From the NCBI GenBank assembly GCA_003972865.1, contig QOAX01000026.1, positions 1-19,098 on the forward strand: DNA of 19,098 nucleotides, read 5' to 3'. The stretch comes from Verrucomicrobiota bacterium. Lineage in GTDB: Bacteria; Verrucomicrobiota; Verrucomicrobiia; Limisphaerales; UBA1096. Position 1 is the stretch's first letter. Every line of letters starts with the position of its first letter. The notes beneath the pieces are model-generated. The model was not told where the DNA came from. It was given only the letters and a program-made list of their open reading frames with translations, and made no database searches. Below are positions 8,124-15,824 of this stretch, one piece after another. Position numbers and translations under genes: made by a program.

Positions 8124-8139
8124 TGCAGAAAATGCGCCT
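8124..8139 (-). promoter_or_regulatory. Sigma-54-like promoter candidate for the urea operon
   Basis: On the minus strand the sequence AGGCGCATTTTCTGCA has GG and GC dinucleotides separated by exactly 10 bp, as needed at -24/-12, and matches TGGCACG-N4-TTGCA at most conserved positions (GGC.C, TGCA). The start site would be near 8113, giving a leader of about 170 nt to the porin ATG. Sigma-54 control suits nitrogen-scavenging genes, but no clear NtrC site was found upstream, so this is tentative. Confidence 0.35.
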
Positions 8140-8143
8140 GTTT

Positions 8144-8161
8144 AACCGATATTCAACGGTT
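8144..8161. promoter_or_regulatory. AACCG-N8-CGGTT dyad upstream of the operon
   Basis: Inverted repeat with 5-bp arms separated by 8 bp, centred about 15 bp upstream of the -24 element of the sigma-54-like candidate. It could be an operator for a dimeric regulator; the arms are short, so chance is possible. Confidence 0.25.
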
Positions 8162-8370
8162 CCAGCCACGGCACAGCAAGAGCCGGAACAACGTGCAATA
8201 AAAGGATCAAAGGCCCGCTGGCATGGCCAAAAAGTAACAGCGAATATGAATAAAATTTTTCAGGCTGGCCATAAAGCTCCAGCAGCAGGATGAGCTTTCA
8301 CCTGGGTTATTGGACTCCCAATCGAGGCCGGACTTTGCTCGCTTGGCCGACGGGGGAATCATTTGTCAAA

Positions 8371-8380
8371 CTTGGCCAAG
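8371..8380. repeat. CTTGGCCAAG palindrome, copy 2 (intergenic)
   Basis: Perfect 10-bp palindrome 43 bp before the start of the prepilin-like gene, in non-coding DNA; a related CGCTTGGCCG lies at 8339-8348. Being outside genes, it cannot be explained by codon use. Confidence 0.9.
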
Positions 8381-8423
8381 TGAATTAGCGTGACTGCGTA
8401 GAATTCGGAATTGAGGAATCGAA

Positions 8424-9257
8424 ATGAAAACTGAAACCGAAGGTCTATCTGCCCAAGCCAAGCGATGCGGCTTCACCCTGATCGAGTTGCTGGTGGTGAT
8501 CGCCATCATCGCCATTTTGGCGGCGCTGTTGTTACCGGCGTTGGCCAAGGCGCTGCAGGCCGCCTGCATGAGCAACATGAAACAAATCTCCACAGCGGCG
8601 GAGATGTACGTCGGCGACAACGAGGGCGTGTACCTCATCGCAAGGCACAACGCCGTGTTGGTTGCCTTCAATCCGCCGGAGGTCGCGGCGTGGGTGCCGT
8701 ACAACATGGCCAGCCGAAAGCCGAAGGGCTACGACGAGAAAAACGACGCCTACACCTTCCAGGGCCTGACCTTGAACCGCGTGTTCGCCTGCCCGAGCCT
8801 CAAGTACAAGGGCACGCCGCTGAAGGGTTACCGCAGCAGTCACCACCTACCCTCGTGGGAAAAATGGTGGCCGGCAGTGAACACCGGCTATCAATAGTTC
8901 GGGGGCATCACTTACTGGACCAACCCGTCCGGGAGGTACAAGTCGCGCAGCCCGGTGAGTTCCGGCCAGGTCAGTCCGCTGATGCTGATCGCCGCCGATG
9001 TGATCGCCAAGATCGACGGCAGGTGGGGAGCCGGCCGGCCCACGTGTTACTCGGGCTATCCGGCCCACCCCAATAGCGCCGGCCGGCCCACCGGCGGCAA
9101 CCAGGCCTATGTGGATGGCTCGGTGAGCTGGAAGAAGTTCGAGCAGATGATTTTCATCCACAGCTGGAACCCCGGTGGCTCCCGTCAATACTACGCCTAT
9201 CAGGAGGATCTGGGCGATTACGGCAAGAGCGGCAGGATCGTCAAGCCGCGCTACTGA
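8424..9257 (+). pseudogene. Prepilin-like (type II pseudopilin) protein gene interrupted by in-frame TAG
   Basis: The N-terminus has a class III signal: short basic leader ending KRCG, then FTLIELLVVIAIIAILAALL, with cleavage expected after Gly16 and Glu21 at +5. This is the type IV pilin/pseudopilin N-domain found on many secreted proteins of Verrucomicrobiota and Planctomycetota. GAGGA 6 nt before the ATG supports the start. Codon 158 (8895-8897) is TAG, but the same frame continues for 120 codons with pseudopilin-like sequence, including GGNQAYVDGSVSWKKFEQ near the C-terminus, where the family usually has a DG-containing motif. The whole frame is 277 residues plus stop apart from the TAG. 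It is most simply a recent nonsense mutation, for example from CAG or TGG, or a sequencing error. If translated as it stands, the first 157 residues form a truncated protein. Confidence 0.75.
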
Positions 9258-9277
9258 CGGCTGCCCCATGCCGTACG

Positions 9278-9289
9278 GCTTGGCCAAGC
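9278..9289. repeat. GCTTGGCCAAGC palindrome, copy 3
   Basis: Perfect 12-bp palindrome in the 109-bp gap between the broken prepilin-like gene and the Tat-exported protein gene, given the start chosen for the latter. Confidence 0.9.
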
Positions 9290-9366
9290 AGGCCGATCGA
9301 GATGATGCCCCTTTCCAATTTGGGACGGTTTGGGTAGGTTCGCGGCGCTTTAAATCACCTTTTACT

Positions 9367-10644
9367 GTGAAGACGAATCGACGTTCTTTTCTGGGGAATT
9401 GCTGCTGGATGGCGGGTGCCACCGCAGCGGTTCCGGGTCTGGCACTAGGCCAAGCGCCCGCAGCGCGCAAGCGGGTTGCGTTTCTCGGCACGGAGGTGCG
9501 CACGCACTCGCACGCGCAGCACTTCCTCGATCGCCTCTCGCTTGGCTACGGCTGGCGCGGGCAGTGGCAGGAACCCCGGCTGGACATCGCCTCGGTTTAC
9601 ATCGACCAATTCCCGGAGGGCGACCTTGGCCGCAGCCGCGTGAAGCGTTACGGGCAGACGCTCTACCCCAGCATCGAGGAGGCGCTGACGCTGGGCACCG
9701 GCAAACTCGCGGTCGATGGTGTGGTGATCATTGCCGAGCACGGGAAATATCATCGAAACGAGAAGGGCCAGACGCTCTACCCGCGCTACGAGTGGTTCAA
9801 GCGCTGCGTGAAAGTGTTCGAGGACAGCGGCCGCTCGGTGCCGGTCTTCAACGACAAGCATCTCTCGACGACTTGGGAGCGCTGCGCGGAGATGGTCGCC
9901 GACTCGAAGCGGCTTGGCTTCCCGTTTTTCGCCGGGTCGTCGTTGCCGGTGACGCGGCGCATGCCGTCGATCGACATGCCGCACAACGTTCCACTCAAGG
10001 AGAGTGTGTGCGTGGCGTACGGCGGGGTGGACAGTTACGACATTCACGCGCTCGAGACGGCGCAGTGCATGTCGGAACGGCGGCGCGGCGGCGAGGTGGG
10101 CATCCGGCAGGTGCACGCGCTGCGCGGCGCGAAAATGTGGGAACGCCTGGCCAGGCCGGAGCACGCGGACACGCGGCGGCTCGTCGTCTCGGCCTACACG
10201 CGCAGCCACAACCTGCCGGTCGAGGGCGGCTACTACACCGGCAAGATCACGTTCGAGTGGGCGCGCAAGAACTTCCCCAACTCACTGGCCTACTTCATCG
10301 ACCACCTCGACGGCTTCCGCACGACGATGGTGCTGACACAAATTCAGGACTTCAACTACGCCGGCCTTCGCGCCGACACCGGCGAGATTGTCTCCACACA
10401 AATGTACCTGCCGATGCCGGGCCACGGCTCGACGACGGCAGACTTCTTTCATCCGTTGTCCCGGCACATCGAGGGCATGGTGATCACCGGCAAGGTGCCG
10501 TACCCGGTCGAGCGCACGTTGCTGACTTCCGGCATGACGCTTGCCGGGGTCGAGTCGCTGCACAGGGGGCAGGTGCCGATCAAGACGCCGCAGATGAACG
10601 TCCGCTACACGGTTGGCCCCGAGTCCACCTACTGGCGCGACTGA
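9367..10644 (+). CDS. Tat-exported protein of unknown function
   Basis: The function is not recognised. A GTG start at 9367 gives a 425-residue protein whose N-terminus is a twin-arginine signal (KTNRRSFLGNCCWMAGATAA, with cleavage likely near ALGQA, residue ~31), so export in folded form is expected. Upstream in-frame starts (ATG 9268 or 9175) would add a poorly protein-like stretch before the signal and overlap the prepilin-like gene. The mature part begins KRVAFLGTEVRTHSHAQHFL, reminiscent of the first strand and loop of a Rossmann fold, but no clear nucleotide motif is seen. Other notable segments are GVVIIAEHGKYHRNEKGQTL, PVFNDKHLSTTW and YLPMPGHGSTTADFFHP, with several His and Asp residues that could bind metal or substrate. 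It lies 24 bp before the M81 gene, probably in one operon. Confidence 0.75.
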   Translation: MKTNRRSFLGNCCWMAGATAAVPGLALGQAPAARKRVAFLGTEVRTHSHAQHFLDRLSLGYGWRGQWQEPRLDIASVYIDQFPEGDLGRSRVKRYGQTLYPSIEEALTLGTGKLAVDGVVIIAEHGKYHRNEKGQTLYPRYEWFKRCVKVFEDSGRSVPVFNDKHLSTTWERCAEMVADSKRLGFPFFAGSSLPVTRRMPSIDMPHNVPLKESVCVAYGGVDSYDIHALETAQCMSERRRGGEVGIRQVHALRGAKMWERLARPEHADTRRLVVSAYTRSHNLPVEGGYYTGKITFEWARKNFPNSLAYFIDHLDGFRTTMVLTQIQDFNYAGLRADTGEIVSTQMYLPMPGHGSTTADFFHPLSRHIEGMVITGKVPYPVERTLLTSGMTLAGVESLHRGQVPIKTPQMNVRYTVGPESTYWRD

Positions 10645-10668
10645 CCCACGGAAACCATCGCGGGACTG

Positions 10669-12201
10669 ATGGCAGCTCGGATTGGCGTTGGCGGCATATT
10701 CATCGAGTGCAACCACTTTACATCGCAACTCGCGGATCGTGCGGCGTTCGAACGATCGGAGTGGCTTTGCGGCGGCGAACTGCTTGCCAGGGACACCGGC
10801 GTGCTCGGCGGCATGATGTCCGTACTCCGAGCGAATCACTGCGAGCCGGTTCCATTGTTGTACGCCAGCGCCTGCCCCAGTGGAGTCGTCCGGGAGGAGG
10901 TTTACGATGCGCTAAAAAATGTACTGCTGGAATTGCTCAACAACGCGGTAGAACTCGACGGCATTCTGCTTTGCCTGCACGGCGCCGGGGCAGCGATCAA
11001 CGCGCCCGACATGGAGGGCGACTTGACGCGTGCGATTCGCGAACGGGTCGGCGATGAGGTGCCGATCGTCGGTACACTCGACCTGCACGCGCATATCACG
11101 CCGGAACTCCTTGCCCACACTGATGTTTTGCTGGCGTGGGAAACGTACCCGCACGTCGACGCCTTCGAGACCGGCGAACGCGGCGCCCAAGCGATGGTCG
11201 ATATTTTGGCCGGCCGACTGAAGCCGGTCATGGCCATGGCGAAAGTGCCGATCATCGTCAGCGCCATTCACGGCCGGACGCAGCAGCCGGGGCCTTTCGC
11301 CGATGTCATGCACGAAGCCAAGCGACTTGAGGATAGCGGGACGCTTTATTCGATTAACCCCATTTTGGTGCATCCCTATTTAAACCTGCCGGACATGGGT
11401 GGCGGCGTTTTGGTGGTCGCCAACGAATGCAAGACGGATGCCGTCGACACGGCCAAGCGCTTGGCCTGGCGGTACTGGGAAAATCGCCACGAGCTACAAC
11501 CGGAGACGCTCAAGCCAAGCGAAGCTGTTCAGCGAGGATTGCAAATCGAAGGCGGGCCAGTGCTGCTGATCGAGACGGCCGACTGCTGCGGTGGCGGCGC
11601 CACCGGTGACAGCGTACACACGCTCAAGGCGCTGCTCGCGGAAGCCCCCGACCAATCGGCGATTGTTCCCGTGGTCGATCCCGAGGGGGCACGGCGGGCG
11701 CACGCAGTGGGCGCGGGACAGACGATTCAACTGCGGCTTGGCCACCGGCTTGATCCCAATTGGGGCGACCCGGTTACCGTGGACGGCATCGTCACGCGGC
11801 TCAGCGATGGGGCCTTCACCTATTGCGGTGGCATCTGGGATGGCCGCTCCGGTTGTATGGGTCCGACCGCCGTGGTTGAGGTTGGCCCGATTCAAATCGT
11901 CATCAGCAGCAACGCCACTTACGACTGGATGACGGAACAATTTGACCTGCTCGGACTGGACATCGCGGCCTGCAAATTCATAGTTGCGAAAAACCCGATG
12001 AACTACCAACAGGCCTACACAGGGCCAATGAAGGCGGCATTCGTACTGGACACACCCGGCCCAACGCCCGCCAACACAAATGCCCTGGCGTACACCGGGA
12101 TGACCGCCGATTGGTTCCCGAAAAAAACGGGCGTCACCATAGACGAGCCGACTGTCTTCGTTTCGAGACAACGCGACCTAACCACCCTGAAACTGGATTG
12201 A
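10669..12201 (+). CDS. M81 family metallopeptidase, MlrC-like
   Basis: Resembles MlrC, the M81 protein that in sphingomonads acts on linearised microcystin; most homologues have unknown substrates and probably cleave amide or peptide-like bonds. The 510-residue length is normal. The N-terminal domain (DUF1485/PF07364) shows IGVGGIFIECNHF (5-17), LCLHGAGAAIN (101-111), GTLDLHAHITPEL (135-147) and WETYPHVDAFETG (157-169), where the His and Asp residues are the likely metal ligands. The C-terminal MlrC domain (PF07171) shows ETADCCGGGATGDS (302-315) and, further on, DPEGARRAHAVG. No signal peptide is seen, so it should be cytoplasmic, unlike both flanking products. The gene symbol is withheld because the substrate is unknown. 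Confidence 0.9.
   Translation: MAARIGVGGIFIECNHFTSQLADRAAFERSEWLCGGELLARDTGVLGGMMSVLRANHCEPVPLLYASACPSGVVREEVYDALKNVLLELLNNAVELDGILLCLHGAGAAINAPDMEGDLTRAIRERVGDEVPIVGTLDLHAHITPELLAHTDVLLAWETYPHVDAFETGERGAQAMVDILAGRLKPVMAMAKVPIIVSAIHGRTQQPGPFADVMHEAKRLEDSGTLYSINPILVHPYLNLPDMGGGVLVVANECKTDAVDTAKRLAWRYWENRHELQPETLKPSEAVQRGLQIEGGPVLLIETADCCGGGATGDSVHTLKALLAEAPDQSAIVPVVDPEGARRAHAVGAGQTIQLRLGHRLDPNWGDPVTVDGIVTRLSDGAFTYCGGIWDGRSGCMGPTAVVEVGPIQIVISSNATYDWMTEQFDLLGLDIAACKFIVAKNPMNYQQAYTGPMKAAFVLDTPGPTPANTNALAYTGMTADWFPKKTGVTIDEPTVFVSRQRDLTTLKLD
11451..11466. repeat. 16-bp palindrome GGCCAAGCGCTTGGCC
   Basis: Perfect 16-bp palindrome inside the M81 gene. It is built from the same GCTTGGCC and GGCCAAGC half-sites as the CTTGGCCAAG repeats but in the opposite order. 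A shorter version, CCAAGCGCTTGG, lies in ureB at 629-640. Confidence 0.85.
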
Positions 12202-12265
12202 CGGCAAGTGAACTTGCGCGGATGAACCATCGCTGCAACAGTTCCCGGCCACAAAGATCACTTTT

Positions 12266-13315
12266 ATGAAAAACAACCTTCCTCACTGCATTGTCGCACT
12301 GATTCTCCTCCTCGGCGGACGCCTTGGCGCTGATGAGAATCGCGACATCAAGATTGTCGAAGTTCAGAAAATCTGGGATGCGGCCCCACACAACGCATTT
12401 ACCGACCTTGAACGGTTCAATGGCAGTTGGTATTGCGCCTTTCGGGAGGGTCACGGCCATGCGGGTGGTGGCGATTACGGGAAGATTCGCGTGATAGCCT
12501 CCAACAATGGCACAGCATGGAAATCAGTGGCACTGCTCCAGACCAAGCGCGTCGATCTGCGCGACGCCAAGCTGTCCATCACACCAACCGGCGAGTTGCT
12601 GCTGAACTCCTGTGAATACCGCGTGGACGACGACAGTGCCGACATCCGCAACAACACCTCCGTGACGTATCGTTCCAAAAATGGAACCGACTGGTCGGTG
12701 GGCACGCAGATTGCTGACAAGGGCTATTGGCTCTGGCAAACGACATGGCGAGGCGACACCGGCTACGCGCTGGGCTACCAGTGGGGAAACCGCGATGCGA
12801 CCCGTTTTTATCGCACAACCGACGGCAATCAGTACACGCTTCATGTTGATCACCTCCGGCCGCCGGGCGATCGCAGCAACGAACACGCGATGTTCTTCGA
12901 TGCCGAGGGCCGCGCCCATATGCTTCTGCGCCGTGACAATGCGCAATCGAAAACCGGCGGCTACGCCTTGCTTGGCCAAGCGGAACCGCCCTACACCGAC
13001 TGGGAGTGGCGCCGGCTCAACATCACGCTTGGCGGCCCGTCGATGATTCAGTTGCCGGACGGACGCGTTCTCGCCTGTGTCCGCCGCTATGCGGACGAGA
13101 ATCATCGTAACTGGGGTTCGCAGTGGACCGAACTGGGCTGGATCAACATTCAAACCGCCAAATACACCCCGGCGGCCAAGCTGCCGAGCGGCGGCGATTC
13201 CAGTTACGCGGGCTTGCTTTGGCATAACGGGCTGCTCTGGATCAGCTATTACAGCAGTCACTCGGGAAAGACCTCCATCTATTTGGCCAAGGCCGAAATA
13301 TCCGGTTTGAAGTAA
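12266..13315 (+). CDS. Secreted sialidase-fold (BNR repeat) protein
   Basis: Predicted exported beta-propeller of the sialidase superfamily. Residues 1-22 are a Sec signal peptide (MKNNLPHCIVALILLLGGRL, then GA). The body shows spaced degenerate Asp-box-like strands: IASNNGTAWKSV (77-88), YRSKNGTDWSVG (135-146) and YRTTDGNQY (182-190). WYCAFREGHGHAGG (55-68) carries the FRE seen near the first propeller blade in many such proteins. At 349 residues it is the size of a single propeller with no extra carbohydrate-binding domain. True sialidases need an Arg triad and a Tyr/Glu pair, which cannot be confirmed by eye, so sialic acid as substrate is not claimed. It lies 64 bp after the M81 gene and 54 bp before the PSCyt gene. 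Confidence 0.8.
   Translation: MKNNLPHCIVALILLLGGRLGADENRDIKIVEVQKIWDAAPHNAFTDLERFNGSWYCAFREGHGHAGGGDYGKIRVIASNNGTAWKSVALLQTKRVDLRDAKLSITPTGELLLNSCEYRVDDDSADIRNNTSVTYRSKNGTDWSVGTQIADKGYWLWQTTWRGDTGYALGYQWGNRDATRFYRTTDGNQYTLHVDHLRPPGDRSNEHAMFFDAEGRAHMLLRRDNAQSKTGGYALLGQAEPPYTDWEWRRLNITLGGPSMIQLPDGRVLACVRRYADENHRNWGSQWTELGWINIQTAKYTPAAKLPSGGDSSYAGLLWHNGLLWISYYSSHSGKTSIYLAKAEISGLK
12970..12981. repeat. GCTTGGCCAAGC palindrome, copy 4
   Basis: Perfect 12-bp palindrome in the sialidase-fold gene, read as part of L-L-G-Q-A, a different frame from the copies that encode G-L-A-K. Confidence 0.9.
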
Positions 13316-13369
13316 TTTCAGACTCCGGCCGCTCTTGTAAAAAAAGGCATTCGAGGCTAATTATGCCGC

Positions 13370-15805
13370 GTGGACCGCACTCAAACCTTGATCGCCTCGG
13401 CGTTCGCATTGGCTCTTGCGCACTCGGCCGTTTCCGCGGCGGAGAAGCCCGTTGATTTTGCGCGGGAAATCCTGCCGGTGCTGTCGAACAAATGTTTCGT
13501 CTGCCACGGGCCAGACTCAAAGAAAAAAGATCTGCTGCGGCTTGATTCGTTCGAGGGCGCAACGAGCGACCTCGGCGGTTACAGGGCGGTCAATCCAGAC
13601 GATCCGGCCAGGAGCGAAATCATCGCCCGCATCCATGACACCGACGATCCCATGCCGCCGGAGGATTCCGGGAAACAACTCACCCCGGCCGAGCGCAAGC
13701 TGATCGAGCGCTGGGCGTTGCAGGGCGGCGGCTACTCGATGCATTGGGCGTTCATCCCGCCGGCCAAGCTGACACCGCCCAGACAGGGCCACCCCATCGA
13801 TGCGTTCATCGAGAATCAGTTCACGGATGGAGTCCACTTTGCCGCCGAGGCGGCCAAGTCAACGCTCGCCCGACGGCTCGCGCTCGTGCTGACCGGCCTG
13901 CCGCCTGGGCCGGAGTTGCTCGAGTCGTTCATGCAGGACGACAGCTCCAACGCCTACGAGCGCCTGGTCGAGAAGCTCCTCGCCGACCCGCGCTACGGCG
14001 AGCACCAGGCACGCTACTGGCTGGACGCGGTCCGCTACGGGGACACGCACGGCCTGCACCTCGACAACCGGCGCGGCATCTATCCCTATCGCGACTGGGT
14101 CGTGCGCGCGTTCAATAATAACCTGCCGCTCGACAAGTTCATCGAGTGGCAGTTGGCCGGTGACCTGTTGCCGGAGCCGACGATGGAGCAGCGTATCGCC
14201 ACCGGCTATGTGCGGATGAATCCCACCACATCCGAGGGTGGCGTGATCCCGGCGGAGTTCCAAGCCAAGAACAACTTCGACCGTACCGAGACGCTCGGCA
14301 CGGTGTTCCTCGGCATGACGATGATCTGCTCGCGCTGCCACACGCACAAGTACGACCCGATCACGCAGACCGAGTACTACCGGCTGCTCGCATTTTTCAA
14401 CAGCACCGCAGAGGGCGCGCTCGACGGCAACAAGTACGAGTACGCGCCTGTGATGAAGGTGCCCGCAAACCAGGCTGCGTGGAACGACTGGGCGCAGCTT
14501 CAGGCCGCGCGCGATCGCCTGCTTGCCGACGCCGCGCTCACGTTCCAAAACCCGCAGGGCATCCAATCCGACGCCAGGAAGAAATGGGACGTCGCCGACG
14601 CCAAGGCCCGTTTGGCCATGGTTGCTGATGAAAATGGCGTTTGGAAAACAGCCGGTCTCGAGGTGCACAAACAGGCCGTCGGCTTGACCAAGCGCATCGC
14701 CGAAACCGAGAAAGCATTCACCACCACGCTCGTGGCCGGGGAATTGCACAAGCCGCGCGAAACCAAGCTGCTCGAGCGCGGCGAGTACAATCTGCCGACC
14801 GGCGAGGCGCTGCAACCGGATGTCCTCAAGGTGATGGGCTCCCTGCCAAAGGGCGCGCCGCGCAACCGGCTCGGCTTGGCCAAGTGGCTCACCAGCCGCG
14901 GGCAGCCGGTCGCCGCCCGCGTGCTGGTCAACCGCATCTGGCAGCGCGTCTTCGGCGAGGGCCTGGTCCGCACGCCGGAGGATTTCGGGTTGCAGGGCCA
15001 GCAACCCACCCACCCCGGGCTGCTCGACTGGCTTGCCGTCGAGCTGCAGGACAGCGGATGGGACCTCAAACACATGTTGCGGCTGATGGTGAACAGCCGC
15101 ACCTTCCGCCAGAATTCCGCCCTGCGAGACGGCGTGGACGATCCCGAGAACAAGCTTTTGGCACGCGGACCTCGTTTCCGGCTCGACGCCGAGGTGCTGC
15201 GCGACATCGCACTTTGGGCCAGCGACCTGCTCGACCCGCACATGGGCGGCGAAGGCGTGAAACCGTATCAACCGGCCGGGTTGTGGAAGGCGCTCGCCCA
15301 TCCTGCCAGCAACACGAAGCAATATCAGCAGGACAAGGGGCGGATGGTTTATCGCCGCAGCCTTTACGTTTACTGGAAGCGCACCAGCCCGCATCCGATG
15401 ATGACCCTGTTTGACGCCCCGAGCCGCGAGTCGAGTTGCGTGAAGCGATCGCGCACCAACACGCCGCTGCAATCGCTTGGCCTGCTCAACGAAATCCAGC
15501 GCGTCGAGATGGCCCGCATGCTCGCCGAGCGCTTGCTTAGGGAACGCGCCACGGACGACGAGCGGCTGAACCTGCTCTTCACGTTGCTCGCCTGCCGCGA
15601 GCCCAGCGCCACCGAACGCGACGCCTGTGCGAAGCTGCTGCAAACCATGCGCGACCGCTACGCCGAGACGAAGAAGGACGCCACCGAGTTGCTCGAGACC
15701 GGCGAAGTCCCCAGGGACAAGTCACTCGATGCAACCGATCACGCAGCCTGGACACAGCTCTCCGCCACCCTCCTCGCCAGCGACCTGGCGTTGATGATGT
15801 TTTGA
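13370..15805 (+). CDS. PSCyt1/DUF1549/DUF1553 protein (planctomycete-type cytochrome c domain)
   Basis: Exported protein family typical of Planctomycetota and Verrucomicrobiota, often paired with DUF1501 and linked to polysaccharide or other organic matter breakdown; the biochemical role is unsettled. A GTG start at 13370 gives 811 residues with a Sec signal (cleavage about SAVSAA, residue 24). Domains in order: PSCyt1 (PF07635, about 26-120) with heme motif CFVCH (42-46) and MPPEDS in the place of the distal ligand loop; PSCyt2/DUF1549 (PF07583, about 143-350) with RYWLDAVRYGDTHGLHLDN and a second CxxCH, CSRCHTHKYDP (320-330); PSD1/DUF1553 (PF07587, from about 500) with RVLVNRIWQRVFGEGLVRTP and KRSRTNTPLQSLGLLNE. 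No ATG is available in this frame near the signal peptide. It is followed after 19 bp by DUF1501, the usual partner. Confidence 0.92.
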   Translation: MDRTQTLIASAFALALAHSAVSAAEKPVDFAREILPVLSNKCFVCHGPDSKKKDLLRLDSFEGATSDLGGYRAVNPDDPARSEIIARIHDTDDPMPPEDSGKQLTPAERKLIERWALQGGGYSMHWAFIPPAKLTPPRQGHPIDAFIENQFTDGVHFAAEAAKSTLARRLALVLTGLPPGPELLESFMQDDSSNAYERLVEKLLADPRYGEHQARYWLDAVRYGDTHGLHLDNRRGIYPYRDWVVRAFNNNLPLDKFIEWQLAGDLLPEPTMEQRIATGYVRMNPTTSEGGVIPAEFQAKNNFDRTETLGTVFLGMTMICSRCHTHKYDPITQTEYYRLLAFFNSTAEGALDGNKYEYAPVMKVPANQAAWNDWAQLQAARDRLLADAALTFQNPQGIQSDARKKWDVADAKARLAMVADENGVWKTAGLEVHKQAVGLTKRIAETEKAFTTTLVAGELHKPRETKLLERGEYNLPTGEALQPDVLKVMGSLPKGAPRNRLGLAKWLTSRGQPVAARVLVNRIWQRVFGEGLVRTPEDFGLQGQQPTHPGLLDWLAVELQDSGWDLKHMLRLMVNSRTFRQNSALRDGVDDPENKLLARGPRFRLDAEVLRDIALWASDLLDPHMGGEGVKPYQPAGLWKALAHPASNTKQYQQDKGRMVYRRSLYVYWKRTSPHPMMTLFDAPSRESSCVKRSRTNTPLQSLGLLNEIQRVEMARMLAERLLRERATDDERLNLLFTLLACREPSATERDACAKLLQTMRDRYAETKKDATELLETGEVPRDKSLDATDHAAWTQLSATLLASDLALMMF
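14875..14884. repeat. CTTGGCCAAG palindrome, copy 5
   Basis: Perfect 10-bp palindrome inside the PSCyt gene, encoding part of L-G-L-A-K-W. Nearby near-matches include GCTTGACCAAGC at 14682-14693. Confidence 0.9.
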
Positions 15806-15824
15806 TAATGCACGTACTCGACTG

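Larger units (their letters stand above)
7947..8423. other. Intergenic region between divergent units
   Basis: About 480 bp without a credible gene, between the minus-strand porin-urt-ure operon and the plus-strand prepilin-like gene. It holds leader hairpins next to the porin (7955-8034, 8071-8100), a sigma-54-like motif (8124-8139), a dyad (8144-8161), a 7-bp inverted repeat AAAGCTC/GAGCTTT (8273-8279 with 8292-8298), and one CTTGGCCAAG palindrome (8371-8380). No tRNA or other known RNA was recognised. Confidence 0.7.

Noticed and set aside
7951..8169. 72-codon minus-strand frame directly upstream of the porin
   Set aside because: It overlaps the leader hairpins and sigma-54-like motif, has no ribosome-binding site or recognisable domain, and its composition looks like translated non-coding DNA.
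8273..8298. AAAGCTC/GAGCTTT inverted repeat as a terminator or operator
   Set aside because: Seven-base arms with a 12-nt loop and no U-run or adjoining gene end; noted only in the intergenic description.
8363..8391. Sigma-70 promoter (TTGTCA, then TAGCGT 17 bp later) for the prepilin-like gene
   Set aside because: The -10 match is only three of six bases; spacing alone is not enough.
9175..9366. N-terminal extension of the Tat-exported protein
   Set aside because: It would overlap the end of the prepilin-like frame, contains a repeat palindrome, and would bury the twin-arginine signal about 65 residues inside the protein.
13859..15643. 594-codon frame on the minus strand opposite the PSCyt gene
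   Set aside because: A long antisense frame caused by high GC third positions; the opposite strand encodes a full domain-complete protein and the antisense translation has no recognisable motifs.
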